The notes beneath the pieces are model-generated. The model did not search any database. It saw nothing but the letters and a program-made list of their open reading frames with translations, and was not told the DNA's origin. Positions 22,741 through 35,346 of a DNA stretch of 64,000 bases are shown here, piece after piece. The DNA comes from Cycas panzhihuaensis (taxonomy: Eukaryota > Cycadophyta). The stretch's first letter is position 1, and each line of letters begins with the position of its first letter. The stretch lies in the NCBI GenBank assembly GCA_023213395.1, contig CM041465.1:117683741-117747740 (forward strand), in the 5' to 3' direction. The position numbers and the translations under genes were made by a program.

Positions 22741-23094
22741 ACGGAGGAAGATCCTTAGGATCAAATGAGATAACGGGTCCACCCCTTGGGTTGACACCCA
22801 AAGCGTGGACAAAGCGCATCACTCGGCCCTAAAGCTTCCGGGAGGAGGGCCCGGCCGCTGGGGCAACTCCTCGAATCGTCCATCAAGGACATTCCTGCAG
22901 CGACCGTATGGAGCTCATCCACGACAGAGAAAGGCTTATCCTTCCCAGTAGGTTGGGTAAGTGCCCTTCAAAAATCGTAATGACCCAGGCGTACAGGAAT
23001 AGCCTTGGGGAAGAGAGGGACTTCCAGAGGAAGGGTCTCCGGAAGAGGGTCAGAAGGAGCGGAAGAACAAGAAGCTCCCGCCGCTTCCTTAGCG

Positions 23095-25469
23095 GCTTGA
23101 GATCACGTAAGGGCAAAAGTGGGAGTTGCTTCAAGCAACTGGATCACCTTCTTCCCCTTGTTCCAGGGTCGTGAAGGCGACGGGGTGCGATGGCTAGGAG
23201 AACGGGAGGAGGAAGATGAGTTCCGGGCACCCTTCCCTTTATCGCGGGAAGGATGGGGATCATGCGATCTTCCTTGGTTTCGGTTGTTCTTGGTTTGGGT
23301 GTTGCGATCGCATTCCCCATGTTTAGGGAATGGATCCTTGTGAACTGGTTGATCCAAATTAGGCCTTGAGGTCCGTTTGGGAGAAGAATTGCATCGAGGG
23401 ACATCCTTTGGATGCTGGGCCCTACAACGCGAATCGTTGTGGAAGCAATCCCCATGAATGGAGCACCACTTCTTCTCAAGAGGAGGATCGGACCTTCTCA
23501 CTTGAGAGGACTGGGCGTTTCCATTCCTGGGAAGAGGAGCTTGGATAGTTTGTTGGACTTGTTTGTTTGATGTGGGGAATGAAGGAGCTTGGAGCTTGAG
23601 TTCCTTCATCGTACGCTCGAACGAGCGTATAGCTGATGTGAGAGGGTCAAGAGTCCTCTCGGTAGGATGAGAGGAAGGCCGCGTCGGTTGGGAAGGTTTG
23701 GTATCTTTAGTAGGGGGTGGTGCCTCACGGCGTTGTGAGGGCTTAAGAGGTTTCTTGAGACCAACTTGGATCTCAATAACCTCCAACGCCAAACACTTGG
23801 CGATCGCGGAGTCACATGTAGTCGCCCCCATCTTGAGGACTTCCACATGGACTTCGGGATGAAGTGCATTGACGAAAAGGTCTCACTTCAGCTCCTCGGG
23901 TAATGTTGTCTTAGTGGAGTGAAGCAAGTCGTGGAATCGCCGCACAAAATCACGATTCATCTCGTCGTGACCTTGTTTGAGCGAAAGAAGGGATTTCATT
24001 CCGCTCTCGAATGGACGGGCTACATCAAAATAGTTGATGAACTCGTCCACCAATTGCTGGAATGAATGGATGGAATGGGCAGGGAGATGGTAGAACCACT
24101 TGAGGGCGTCGCCCTGCAAGGATTGCGGGAATAATTTCATTAGAATGTGGTCGTAAGCCCAGTAATCGATGTATGCCATAGAAAAACTACAGACATGTTC
24201 TGTCGGGTCTTGCGACGAAGTCCCATCGAATCTAGGAACTTCAGGGGGATGAGGCAGCAAATTGGTTCGCAATGCCTTAATCGAAAGAGGGGTTGACCTA
24301 AAGTCCATGAAGGGATGCGCCCTTGCCTAGACCGTAGGATCAACAAATGTCGAAGTAAGTAACGCACAAGGAGCGGATGGGGGTGGGACACCCATCCCTC
24401 CTTGAGGAAGTGCCCCTTGCTGAAAAGAGGCATGGGGTTAGGTGCCTTGAAAGGGAGTTGGGTTCCCTTGCGAAGGCACAACGGATGGAATTGCGTTGGA
24501 AGATGGGCCAGAGGGGTGTGGAATCGGGTTTTGCCCATATGGGCCACCCGTAGGTGGAGCAACCCCATATGGGTGTAGCGCATCCACTCCATAAATCGGA
24601 AGGCGGCTTCCTCTACCCTGCCCCCAAGGTTGAGAAGTATACCCTGGGGGAACGTAGAGGGAAGTACCAACGTGCTGGGTTGGAGGATGCGTGGGAGCGG
24701 ATCCCACACGACTAGTGATTGGGAGGCTAGTAGGACTGATAGGCCTACTAGGAACGGTATGCGCCACGTTAGGGGATGGCACATTGGTTTGGTTAGGAAC
24801 GAGTATACTAACCTTCAGTTGAGGGAAAGACATACCATGAGAAGATCCTAAGGTATTAGGACCTTGATGAGGAATGGAAGGTGCAACACGTGCCCCCACT
24901 GCAGGAATAGGAAACGAGTGGGACGTATGCGTAGGCATGAAGGGATTTGTTGTCGAAGGAAGAGTGGACGAGGATGAGGCATGCGGGGGAGGAGCAGAAG
25001 AGGAAGAGGCTCCTCTGCGAAGGGCATCCTCAAGCCATCTAGGACGCGGTTGCAAGCATGCCGCGCGGCGACACTCATTAAGAACTTCAACTACGTCAAC
25101 ATGAGGAGTCCCTAAATACTCGTAAGAGGTAATTGGAACCTCGAACAACGTGGGTTCCTCGAGGTGTTCCTCATAAGAATCACCAACTACGTGGCAAGCC
25201 TCAAGAGGAACGGATCCTTCTATGGTAGAAGGATGGGCATCGAATGAAAGGTGTTGGTCGTTTGGGTAATAAAGGGGGTCGTCACCCACTTGGGTGGACC
25301 CGGGGATAGAAGAGGGAAAAGTATGGGTTTCCAAAGTTGAAGTGTGGTAGGTCCAATCGGAAGAGTATCCCTCCATAGTCAGATCGGAATCTGACGAAGG
25401 AAGAAGGCGATACTTGGGGTCCTCTAACAACAGAGGTAGACCGCGCAAGCGACGAGAAAAACGTCGCAT
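23095..25469 (-). pseudogene. T1 gag
   Basis: It starts MRRFSRRLRGLPL at 25469, 155 bp after the PBS. The first 343 codons form a Ser/Pro-rich N-terminal region ending at TAA (24438). The retrotransposon gag core follows (24308-23883: FDGTSSQDPTEHVCSF, GDALKWFYHLPAHSIHSFQQ, FVRRFHDLLHS). Its C-terminal part (23846-23103) has a C-x2-H-x4-H-x4-C zinc motif, CSIHGDCFHNDSRC, near 23430-23465 instead of the usual CCHC knuckle, then a basic Ser/Arg tail. Stops occur at 24438, near 24330 and 23883. Gag packages the RNA genome in virus-like particles. Confidence 0.88.
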
Positions 25470-25624
25470 GCAAGGTCAACCGATGATGTTAGGAAAAGAG
25501 AAAGAGCGGTAAAACACACGCGTTGGGGGCTGCCCAACGTGGAGGTCGAGGTAGGTATAAAAAGGATCACACGAGAGTAGCAAAACCAACCAAAGAGAGC
25601 GAGAACTAGCTCCCTTACTGGAAG

Positions 25625-25642
25625 TCCCCAGTATGGTCGCCA
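25625..25642 (-). promoter_or_regulatory. T1 primer-binding site
   Basis: TGGCGACCATACTGGGGA, one base from the 5' LTR. The TGGCGAC...CTGGGGA shape resembles PBSs of Tat/Ogre elements. The tRNA was not identified here. Confidence 0.75.
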
Positions 25643-25643
25643 G

Positions 25644-28224
25644 TGGATGCGCTGCTGCGGGATAACTACCTAATTGATAGGTGTGGGGGAGAGTGAGTGG
25701 TGAAAAGATAGGAGATGGAACCTAAGAGGTGAGTAACTATCACGCAGAGCGCCCCGTGCACCGGACCGCGAGTTTGGGATCTACAATGGAGTATGGCTAC
25801 TATCAGGTGACCCTTCACCGCTTCGAACAAGGGGTGAAGGTGCGTAGGGCAAACCTAGGTTGACCTAGGGGCAGGACCCTCCCACCCTTGGGTGGCCAGA
25901 ACAGGGAAGAGTAAATCCAAAGGGAAAGAGTCAAGAGTAAGCCTACACAGCCTAACAGGGTATACGAGTGATGCGAGAGGCAAGGCACTTGTGTGGTTGA
26001 GGAGAGGAGGAGAAAGGTGGAGAAAGAGAGTTCCTACAACCTTTCCTATAGACGGTAAAAATATATATAACAAAATAAATGAAATGTAACTAAACACGAA
26101 ACTAAATTTTCCCCTTTTATCTTCCAATGTGCTAATTACTACAGGAAAAATAAAAGACAAAAAGGAGGTAGCAAAGTGGAGCGAAACGTGCACCTGGACC
26201 GAGGGCGTGTGTGACGAAGAAGCCTTCTCAAGGAGCACTAAACCGTTCCAAGCGACGCATTGGGTGCAAGATGTTGCGGCGGGTAGAAAAAAGGGGGCTT
26301 CCTTACCTTCCCCAGAAAATCAAATGCGATGCCAAGGAAGAAAGGAAGCACCAACTAATGAGTGAAACAACATGAAAATATAATGAATACATAGGTACTT
26401 ACCGGTAACGAGACTAACGGGCGATATCCTCCGCGCTCCCCGCATACCTGCAAGCAAAGGGGGTCTCTCCCTTCCCAGAGGAAGAACACTAACATGCAAC
26501 ACAAAGTTCTAACAATATATGCTCAAGTAATGTAAATGTAAACCTAAACATACATGCGTTAGTGCCAATCCAACAAAGAAAGTACCCAAGAAAGAGTGAC
26601 CAAGGTGAAAGCAAATGATCGGTAAGCCTCGGAGTGGCCTACCTCCTGCAAATGATGCCCTAACCTCCCCTCAGGAGCCACGAGGCAGCGAGGATAAAGT
26701 CAAGAGCAAGGGCTGAGAAATGGCAGCAAAAAGGGCAAGGAGAGGCCCAAGAAAACCCACGGCGAATCAGGATACTATGGGGAGCAAGCCGGGCGACTGG
26801 GAAGAAGGGTGAAGCAAAAAACCAGCGGTTAGGACTTATGAGTGATGCCCAAACCTGAGAAAAGGTTCAAATCAGGCGCAACTTGTGATGCCGGTTTGGG
26901 CAACCAAAAGGAAGCCTTCAAACCCTTGTTTGCAAGCCAAGGGCAGCACGGGGCGAAAGGGAGGCTTTGGAGGGCTTAGAGCCGCTTAGGGAGTGTGGAA
27001 GGTGGTACGGAATCCACCTAGCTCCTCTCCAAAACCTATGCCACCCCTCAACGTCGCTGCCTTGAGCAGCAAACGTAGGCAAGAAGCACAGAAAGAGTGG
27101 TATAACAGCCCACAAAAGGAGGGAAAACTAACTTACAAGATCAAGCAAAGAGCAAGCTAGACTGAGCATAAATATCACAAAAAAATAATGTAAAACAAAG
27201 AGTACCTGAGTAAGGGAGGCAAGGGGTCTGCCTCAGCCAAAGAATAACGAAGAGGGGCTGAGAAATCAGCCCAGATCTGAAGCACAACAGGTTTGAGACC
27301 CTGCTAAGGAGATGTGAGAGGAAACACCTGCACTTGGGGCACTTATGGACTGCCTGAGCAAAGATCAACTGGAAAACACTCCAAAGAGGCCCTCTCCAAG
27401 GCGTTTGAGGGGTTGGGAGAATGTCTCAGCCACACCAAAGGAGAGCTGGGCACTGAAGGAGGGACATTGATCTAGTAGCAGCAGCAGAACAGCAGAGAAG
27501 AGCAGAGCAGGATGATGTTTCCTTAAGAGCAATTCCAAAAGTGAGCAAAAGAATCCCAAAAATGAGTCAAAAATGGGTTAAGTACTCAAACAAAACCCTA
27601 AAGCGAGCAATTAGGGCGCGGCTGGGAGAGAGTTAAGGCGCGAGCCATGTGGCAGTTTCACAATAAATGCACAATTGCCATAGTGGATTTTTAAAAACAA
27701 CCTGAGACAGTCGTACCACCGCGAATTCGGCGCACACGGATATTCCGGCCAGATGAAAATCCTCAGACGCACCTAGAGCCAAAAATGGGCCCCAGAGCTT
27801 GCCCAGATCCGGGCGTATGACCGAAAGGGCAAAAAGGGGATTAGAACACCTACCCGGGGGTACACAAGCCAACAAACGGGTCCAAGGGAGCAAAAATAGG
27901 GCTCAAATGGGGTGGCATGTTGACCAAACGATGATGAGTCATCACACGGGCGGAGGTGGCGCAAACCTAGTGGGTCCTGGATCAAGGAGGGCAGATGCAG
28001 GAAGTAACGCGGCCACCAGGGTGCCACACTCGCCGGGAGTGTGCCCCTGCTATAGTCATCATAGGCTAAAAATAAGTATGGACAATGGCAAGGTCGCCCA
28101 CGAGCCACACACATGCAGACATGCAATCAAATACTCATCAAAAGAAAGAGATGGCAATGTGAAAAACATACCTGCACTTACCTGAGTCGGTGATTCCGTA
28201 TCCATTCCCAGAAGCCGGGAAACA
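25644..28224 (-). repeat. T1 5' LTR
   Basis: Right copy, very similar to 11736-14304, with a few indels near 26870-26950 and 27720-27760. It carries the GGGGAAGGTAAGGAAGCCCC block near 26300 and the terminal palindrome near 28205-28221. Transcription of T1 would start in it, on the minus strand. Confidence 0.93.
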
Positions 28225-28229
28225 CCAAC

Positions 28230-29399
28230 ACAGATATATCTCTTGGATTTTGGGTCTAACTTTGAACGTTTACTTTTGTCAGTCTAGGCATAAGCATCAC
28301 AACCAAAAACTTTTAAATTTGAATAATCACATGGATGTCCAGTCCATACCTCTTCAGGAATCTTACAATCTATTGCAACTAATGGTGACCTGTTTACCAG
28401 ATAGCAAGTTGTTTGGATAGCTTCTACCCATAAGCCCTGCTCCACTCCTGCATTACTTAGCATGCTTCTTGCTCTTTCCAGGAGTGTCCTATTCATGTGC
28501 TCAGCAATGCCATTTTACTGTGGAGTATAGCTAGTGGTCTTATGTCTTTCAATCCTAGCTTCTCTGCAATAGTTCTCAAATTCCAAGGAGTTAAACTCAC
28601 CTCCATTATTAGTTCTTAAACATTTGATTGTCTTACTAGTATTGTTCTCAACTAAAGCCTTAAACTGCTTAAACACACTGAAAACTTTAGATTTCCTTTT
28701 CAAAAAATAGACCCATACCTTCCTCGAGTAATCATCTATAAATGTGACAAAATACAATGATCCTCCATAAGATATTTTAGGGGTTGGTCCCCATACATCT
28801 GAATGTATGTAATCCAGAATGCCTTTACTAGTGTGACTCCCTACTTTAAACCTGAGTCTACACTGTTTTCCAAAAACACAATGTTTACAAAAAGCCAAAT
28901 CAAAAGTCAAGTTAGGAAGTAACTTATGGTTTATCGACCTTAAGTCCTTTCTCACTCATGTGCCCAAGTATTTGATGCCATAGAAAGGTGATCTTCTACA
29001 GGTCTTTGACGTTGTAGCCGCCATCGACATCTGTTTCCCACTAAAATATAAAGATTTCCTCTCTTTAAGGCTTTCATAACAACCAAGGTGCCCTTTGACA
29101 CCTTTAGGACTCCTTCATGACCTGTATGCTTAAAACCACTTGAATCTAATTCACCCAAGGAAATCAGGTTCCTTTTCAAATTAGGTACATGTCTAACCTC
29201 AGTTAATGTTCTAACTACCCCATCGAACATCTTAATTCTGACACTACCAATGCCCACTGTCTTACAAGAAATTTCGTTTCCCATAAGCACATCACCACCA
29301 TCAAGAGGTCGGTATGATGAAAACCAACTCCTGTGGTGCAAAGCACCTGAATCTAATAACTAGTCATGGTGATAATGAGAAACATTACAAGCAACCAAG
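28230..29399 (-). pseudogene. Cop protease, GAG-pre-integrase and integrase
   Basis: The protease active site LLDSGA precedes LHHRSWFSSYRPLDGG at about 29350; the codon before it is TAG where copia usually has Trp. Then the GAG-pre-integrase/HHCC part (CKHCVFGKQC) and integrase core: D in HSDVWGPTP, then LRTNNGGEF where the family has TDNGGEF, so the second catalytic Asp is Asn. Next come MNRTLLERARSML and, at the T1 border, SKLDPKSKRYICVG. Breaks occur at 28500-28515 and 28955. Confidence 0.9.
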
Positions 29400-30220
29400 A
29401 CATCAACATCCATACCTTCATTTGACTCCACCTAATTTGCCTCCTTGGCAGGATCTTCCTTTTTCTAGAACTCCTTCCTTTTGTAATAATCCTTCTTGAG
29501 GTGATCGGTCTTATTACAATGCCAACACCTGAGCTTACTCTTTTTGCTCTTTGACTTGGATCTCGATGTATCTCTAGAATTTTATCCTCTCTCAAATGTT
29601 CTACCCCTTACTATCATGGCTTCTGGTGTGGAGGTTTCAAGACTAGACTTCCTCCGTACTTCTTCCATTAGCAAAGCAGTCACAACATAGTCATATTCCA
29701 ATTCATCTGTAGTGCTAAAACTAATTGAGGTGATAATATTATCCTAGGATTCAGGTAATGAGCATAACAGGGTAACTGCCTTCTCTTCATCCTCAATTTT
29801 AACATCAATAGTAGTCAATTGACAAATAAGAGTATTGAAAACATTTAAATGGTTAGCAATCTTTGTACCTTCCTTCATCCGTAATGAGTATAGTTGCCTC
29901 TTTAGGTAGATTTGGTTCGTTATTGATTTGGTCATATACAGGCCTTCCAACTGGGTCCATAATCCTGTTGCTGTCTACTCCCCTGCTATGTTAAACAAAA
30001 CTTCATCCGCCAAGCACAATCGTATTGTGCTAAGTGCCTTTTTGTCTAAATCATCCCATTCATCATCATCCATTCTCGTGGGTTTCTTCGATTTTCCTGC
30101 AAGGGCTTTGTACAAACCCTACTGTACAAGAATATCGTATGCTTTTAGCTTCCATAACTCGAAGTTATTCTTTCCATTGAATTTCTCCACCTCGAACTTT
30201 GCACTCGCCAGTTTCGCCAT
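29400..30220 (-). pseudogene. Cop gag with zinc knuckle
   Basis: It starts MAKLASAKFEVEKFNGKNN at ATG 30220, 54 bp inside the PBS. The UBN2-type copia gag core includes LEGLYMTKSITNQIYLKRQL and FNTLICQLTTID (29950-29744). A knuckle near 29520 reads CWHCNKTDHLKKDYY, with the last Cys of CCHC changed to Tyr. At least six TAG/TAA stops fall where Trp or Gln is expected, for example after LLCSLPES. Confidence 0.88.
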
Positions 30221-30273
30221 TTGGTATAAAAAAGCTGACATCAAAAACCTTCACAAACTCGCTGCAAGAAAAA

Positions 30274-30290
30274 GAGTGGCTCTAATACCA
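30274..30290 (-). promoter_or_regulatory. Cop primer-binding site
   Basis: TGGTATTAGAGCCACTC on the minus strand, two bases from the 5' LTR. It matches the 3' end of initiator tRNA-Met (TGGTATCAGAGC) with one C to T change. Confidence 0.92.
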
Positions 30291-30292
30291 CT

Positions 30293-30917
30293 TGTTGAGA
30301 ATAGAAGGTCCAACCCTCTAACAGCCATCAAGATCTATTACTTTTTTACAACTAGTTACATAAATGAAACATACAAATTACATGCAATTTCTTAAAACCA
30401 GAGATTATACAGTAATAAGATAATGAAAGCCAAACATCACATGTGCACCCGATATAACATGGTAAAACCCTAGCAGTGTGCTAGGAAAACATCCACACAG
30501 GAAAGGCAGCAATCTTTATTGCTGCAAAATGGAGAAAATAGTACATCACAGATATAGAGTGCTCTCTGGAACAACAATTAGCCACTGCCTTCTTCACTGT
30601 ACATTGCATAACATTACAACATAATAAGAAAAGCCCTAAAACAGGCTATATGAGAGGACATCCAAGACCTAAAATCTCAACCGTAGAATCTAGGGTATTT
30701 TCATTGTACGACCCTGATTCTCTTTACACTTTAATAAGGTTTACATGGTCAATTTTGGGATCGAGGGCTATCGCCCGAACCCTCCCCAGGGGCGCCCACC
30801 CCCCAAGATTGTGCAAGGGGGCTCGCCTTGGAATCCCCCAAGAAAGATTAGGGGGGGAAACTGCGCTGAAAATAGGCCATAATTTTAGGCCTATAATTGT
30901 TGTCACAATACCCAACA
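30293..30917 (-). repeat. Cop 5' LTR
   Basis: Right copy, next to the PBS; TG...CA ends and TSD CCTCT at 30918-30922. Confidence 0.95.
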
Positions 30918-30922
30918 CCTCT

Positions 30923-31204
30923 CCCCTAAAACAAGGGAAAGAGAGCTTGTCTATGGCTACTCGGTAACTTGAGGATGCCCAATACCCTATCACCTTCATT
31001 CCACTTTAGTTTCCCTTCTAGTTTAAGTGAAGTTTAAGAAGTTAGAGGATCTAGCTTGGTTATGGGTCCCTAAACCCACGTTTTGACGCATGGATGCCCC
31101 TTTGGGGGTGTATCTCTCTTCCTTTCCTATTTTCTGCCTCTTAGACCTTAACACCCATAATTAGTGAGGAAATTTTTGATACCCTCTAGAGCAAGGCAAC
31201 TCCA
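30923..31204 (+). repeat. A 5' LTR, last segment
   Basis: Continues the A LTR after the Cop insertion: it aligns with 56121-56399 (shared CTACTCGGTAA and GATACCCTCTAG) and ends AAGGCAACTCCA against AAGGCAACTGCA in the 3' LTR. Confidence 0.85.
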
Positions 31205-31205
31205 C

Positions 31206-31223
31206 TAGCAACTATACTAGGGA
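31206..31223 (+). promoter_or_regulatory. A primer-binding site, decayed
   Basis: TAGCAACTATACTAGGGA, one base after the LTR. It differs from the T1 PBS at four places, all G to A or C to T. Confidence 0.8.
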
Positions 31224-31375
31224 CCTACCAGTAAAGGAAGTCAAGCTCTTTTACTTCCTTTTCTAGGCATAAGCCCTCTCTTCCATTTACTTCACTTTTT
31301 GGTTTCATTGAGCAAACCCCAATGCCCTTTTCCATCAATTAATGGTTTTTCTTTTCTTATCCTTGCTAAGCACAC

Positions 31376-33880
31376 ATGAATACTATGATTGTCTCATCGC
31401 CTACATGGCTTGTCTCCAATTTCAGAGGGATCTTCATATTCCCCCATCCCTCTATCAGATTCTCCACCTACCATGGACGGATATTCTTTAGAATGGTCTT
31501 ACCATGCCTATGCTTCCAAAGCCCAAGTCCCAACTTCATACATCCTCTAGGATCATGCTCACAAGAGTGAGGATCCTATCTTCTATATAAATAACCATGA
31601 ACATCCAAAATTCCATCTATATCCTATGCACAACATAGGGGGACCTTCCTCTATGGGACCCTTCTAATCTGTCAAAATGTCCCATGAGGGGTGTCCCATA
31701 AGTTCTACCTCATATGAAGATCCTTCCACCCCATGTGACCAAGTGGGATACCCTCTTCTAAAAGTAGTCGAGGCAGTTGAATAATACCTTGAAGCCACAT
31801 GCATCCAACCACCCTTGAAGTGGTTGAGAGACCTCATTTAAGGTATAGTTCATGTGTCTTCATCTATATTTGCATCCATTATCCATTTATATTCTCTTCC
31901 TACATCCTTGATGGGGCTTACCTCCATCTCATCCATTTCTGTCCATATGCCTCCTACCCAAGGTGTAACTAAGGGTATGCCAATTACCCAAGTCATAGTG
32001 AGTATACCCATTCCTATTCATGCAACAACACCATAACAAACCATGGAAAGTGTTCCTCTTGTCTACCTAGGAGGCACTCCACGTCCTCACTTTTTGGGTA
32101 ATGTAGGCCTTACACCCACATAATCCCACTCTTAAGTAGGGGATTTATCTTTTTATATTTTCTTAGGGTACACATCTCAACCTTGGGGGCACAGAGGGGC
32201 TAACCCTCTTCCTACTTATGGGGTGGACCCACTTCATCCATATGGAATGGCACCACCCATGGGTGGCCTATTTGGGAAAAACCTTGCTTCTCTTTCTACC
32301 CCTTCTTCCTCATATACAACTCCGTACATAATTCCTTTATCTGGGGGTCCTACACCCCTTAATGCTTGTTACTCCTGTATTCCTCCTATACAGGGGGCAT
32401 GTTCCCATGGGGGAGTGGCATTTGTTCCCTCATCTTCTGCTTATGCGTATTACCCTCATACTAATATTACCCCCATACTAATATTACCCCCTCCTTCTCA
32501 ATAGGAGGAAATTCATTAATTTGTGTCCCTCATATGCTTGCCGCCCTCACTCCAAAGTTGGGGACTCATGCCCAACAACCTCTTTGCCCTTGGTTGACCC
32601 TATAGCTCAACTTAGAGCCTACCCCTTCGTTGACTATAGGTCAACTCCTCTCTTAGTAGAGGCCCTAAGGATGAATTTACCTCCTCATCCTCCTAAGGTG
32701 CTCAAATTTAATGGCACCTCCCTTCAAGACCCAACGGAGTAGGTCAAGAGGTTTTCCATGGAATGCATCAACTATTGGGTATATGATCATATCCTAATTA
32801 AGTTATTTTCTTGATCATTAAAGGGAGATGCCCTTAAATGGTTATACTATCTCCCTACCCACTCAATCCATTCCTTTTAGCAACTCGTAGATGAGTTTAT
32901 CAATTACCTTGACATAGCTCGTCCTTTCGAGAGTGGGGTTAAGACCTTACTATCCCTTAAACAAGGTCACAATGAGATGAATCATGACTCTGATAGATGA
33001 TTCCTTGACCTCCTACATTCTTCACAAGCTATGTTGCTCAAAGAATTCAAGAGGGACATTTTTGTAAATGCTCTCTGCCCTAAAGTCCATGTCAAAGTCC
33101 TCAAAATGGGGGTTATGATAGGTAAGTCTGCCATAGTGAAATGCTTAGCGCTTGAGACCATAGAGATCCAAGTAGGTCTCAAAAGACCTCTTAGGCCATC
33201 ATAGTGATGGGAGGCACCCCCTCTACCACATGATCAAAGGAATCAACATCTGACCAGACCATCTACCCATGCTGTAGAAAAGACAATGGACCCCATTACC
33301 TCCATTATACATTCATTTGAGCATATCGTGAAGTAGTTGAAGCTTCAACCTTTACAACCCTCTAATTCTCATAGGTCTTTCCATCAGGCCTCCCAAGCCA
33401 CACTACCTAAAGGTGGAAACACCTAGACCTCTTAGGCAAGGAGGAAAAAACCCTTCCCTTAGAAGAAATGGTGCTCTGTTCATGGTGAGTGCCTCCATGG
33501 AGGCTCACAATACTAGGTGCAACATCCCAAGCTTGTTCTGCAACATGATTCCTCTTCTAAATGGGCATCTAAGCCCAATTTAGACCAACTTGTCCATTGA
33601 GATCCTTTCCCCAAATATGGGGAATAGAAGTGACTCATCCATGGTTGAGGAATGAGGAATAGAGGACAGTCTCCTAATCCCACTCCTAAGGAAACAAAGG
33701 GAAAGGGAGCAAGAGACACATCTTCCACTCCTAGACCTCATCCTTGGCTCTCTTCATCTTCTCAACCCTAGAATAAGGGAAAGAGAGTTACTCATATGCT
33801 TGAGTCTATCCCTTTATCTATGATCACTATGTCTCAAGTAGTTAAGTACACTACTAAAGCCTCTGCATCCTAACAAAACC
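31376..33880 (+). pseudogene. A gag
   Basis: Collinear with T1 gag: a Pro/Ser-rich N-terminal part (WTLHPYGMAPPMGG-like stretch at 32223), then DYRSTPLLVEALRMNLPPHP and FNGTSLQDPTE (32630-32742), LKGDALKWLYYLPTHSIHSF-type reading near 32820-32880, and a basic C-terminal part to about 33880. Stops are frequent, mostly TAG in place of Trp or Gln (for example after DPTE at 32740 and at 32878). AT-rich compared with T1. Confidence 0.82.
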
Positions 33881-34119
33881 CTTTAGCAGATAATCCACCC
33901 ATAGAAGTACCTATGATCCCTAAGACTATCCTTGTCCATCATAGACAATACGATTTTTGAAGAGTGCTTCCCCAACCAACTAGAAAAGGAAAGTTATTTT
34001 TGATCATTAACGAGCCTCATACCATAGTTGTAAGAATGTCCATGATGGATGTCTTATGGAGTTGACCTAAGTAACATGCTCTTCTTTTCAAAGCCCTAGG
34101 TCAAACTAATACTTATATC

Positions 34120-34560
34120 CATGCCTTAGGTGTAGCCCCAAGTCAAGAACTCCTCATTTTATTTAATCTTGGAGATCTCCTTTCTTATGATAAATGAGAG
34201 AGACTTTGATACTACCTATTCATGATTATCATTGATACACCTAATTATACTATTAAGAAGACCATTGTAGACTATAACTAGTCTTTGGTTAATGTTATGC
34301 CCTTGCATATAATGTAGGATTTAGGCATAAAGGACCTTGAACCTATGCCCTTGTAGTGTCAAAGCTACGATGGTAGCGAGAAGACACCTTTGCTTTCCAT
34401 TTCAATCCCTCTCACCCTTGAGGATAAGACATCCTCTCCAATATAGTAGTGCTTGATGTTAATGTAGATTATAACCTCCTTTTGGGATGCCCATGGCTTG
34501 ATCAAATAGGAGTTGTATGCTCATCTTGCTAAAGGCAACTCAAATTCATCCATGAAGGGT
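34120..34560 (+). pseudogene. A aspartic protease
   Basis: Decayed protease: TIVDYN then a stop then SLVNVMPLHIM (34250-34310), DLGIKDLEPMPL, GSEKTPL and, after a frame break, the motif before the RT linker (KFIHEG near 34550). It aligns with T1 22740-22430. The Asp of VDYN is at the catalytic place. Confidence 0.7.
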
Positions 34561-35346
34561 GAATGAAAGTTGTTCTCCATAATCCCCCTCCTATTTGTTC
34601 ATCCCATCAATCATGTTAGGTGCCATATGAGCCACCTAAGGGTGGTATAGGTTTGTCTATCCCTCATGCCACTTGTTCGATTGATGCCCCTCATATTCCT
34701 AAAATAGAGGAGGGTCTTCCCCCTTCCTCCTCAAACTTGATCCACTTCACCCTTATTAGTGTAGGGAGATATGGATACCTCACCGTCTTAAGTGACCCTG
34801 AGTCCAACGATGAGTACGAGGAACCTCCTCATCTCATATCCCTCCTTAATATTTTTAGGGGCCAATCTTCCTATCCTCCTCTAATAGATCATGCGATTCC
34901 TTCTACACCCCTGGAACTAACCATAACTGCTACTATAGTAAACACAAGTTCCCATCTTATTTCATCTCCCCCCACTCCTCAAGATCTGTCATCCCTCGTA
35001 GATGGAAAGGATCGAGAGTTCCTTTTTTTTTTTTTGTGATGACTCATTAGAGTATGAATCAAGTTGTAATAGACCTCCCCCCCCCTCCCCACAATATGAC
35101 AGGGTACTATGACATAGGAGGATACCATCTAACTTTTCTAAGGAGTCCCCTGATTACGTTGAGTAGTGGATTGATCATTATGGGCCCATTGATTCCCCTT
35201 CACCTCATCCTTCATTCTTGCCAAGCAAGACTATCTATATGATATATTACTTCAAGAACAATGAGGCCTTACTAGAGCATTTAGTTGGCTCTACACCTAG
35301 TTTCTCTTCTAGGCACCATAGACTTGGTTTCTAAAAGTGCCTAGCC
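34561..35346 (+). pseudogene. A protease-RT linker
   Basis: Open from 34620 to 35039 with acidic and Pro/Ser-rich sequence (DPESNDEYEEPPHLISLL), matching the T1 linker (22432-21932). No known domain. A run of T (35023-35035) and a C tract (35082-35092) are slippage-prone sites. Confidence 0.65.

Larger units (their letters stand above)
11736..28224 (-). mobile_element. T1: near-complete Tat-lineage Ty3/gypsy element, 16.5 kb
   Basis: LTRs of 2569 bp (11736-14304) and 2581 bp (25644-28224) with TG...CA ends. The 5-bp TSD reads ACAAC (11731-11735) and CCAAC (28225-28229), with one mismatch. Minus-strand order: PBS, gag, protease, RT, RNase H, integrase, spacer, antisense PMD gene, sense aRH, PPT, LTR. 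It landed in the integrase-RT linker of Cop: the reading on both sides joins in the known copia motif. The high similarity of the two LTRs and retained CpG point to a fairly recent insertion, although pol has several stops and frameshifts. Confidence 0.93.
9172..30917 (-). mobile_element. Cop: Ty1/copia element (Tork/Tnt1-like), split by T1
   Basis: LTRs of 629 bp (9172-9800) and 625 bp (30293-30917) begin TGTTG and end CAACA. A perfect 5-bp TSD, CCTCT, lies at 9167-9171 and 30918-30922. Domain order on the minus strand is gag, protease, integrase, RT, RNase H, the copia order. Without T1 and its TSD the element is about 5.25 kb, normal for copia. The RT/RNase H wording (YVDDM, AKQILGMEI, STTEAEYVAATHACKEA) resembles Tork/Tnt1. 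The target was the 5' LTR of A. Confidence 0.95.

Noticed and set aside
24140-24784. 214-codon minus ORF overlapping gag
   Set aside because: Wrong frame against the gag core; it has no domain and is broken in A.
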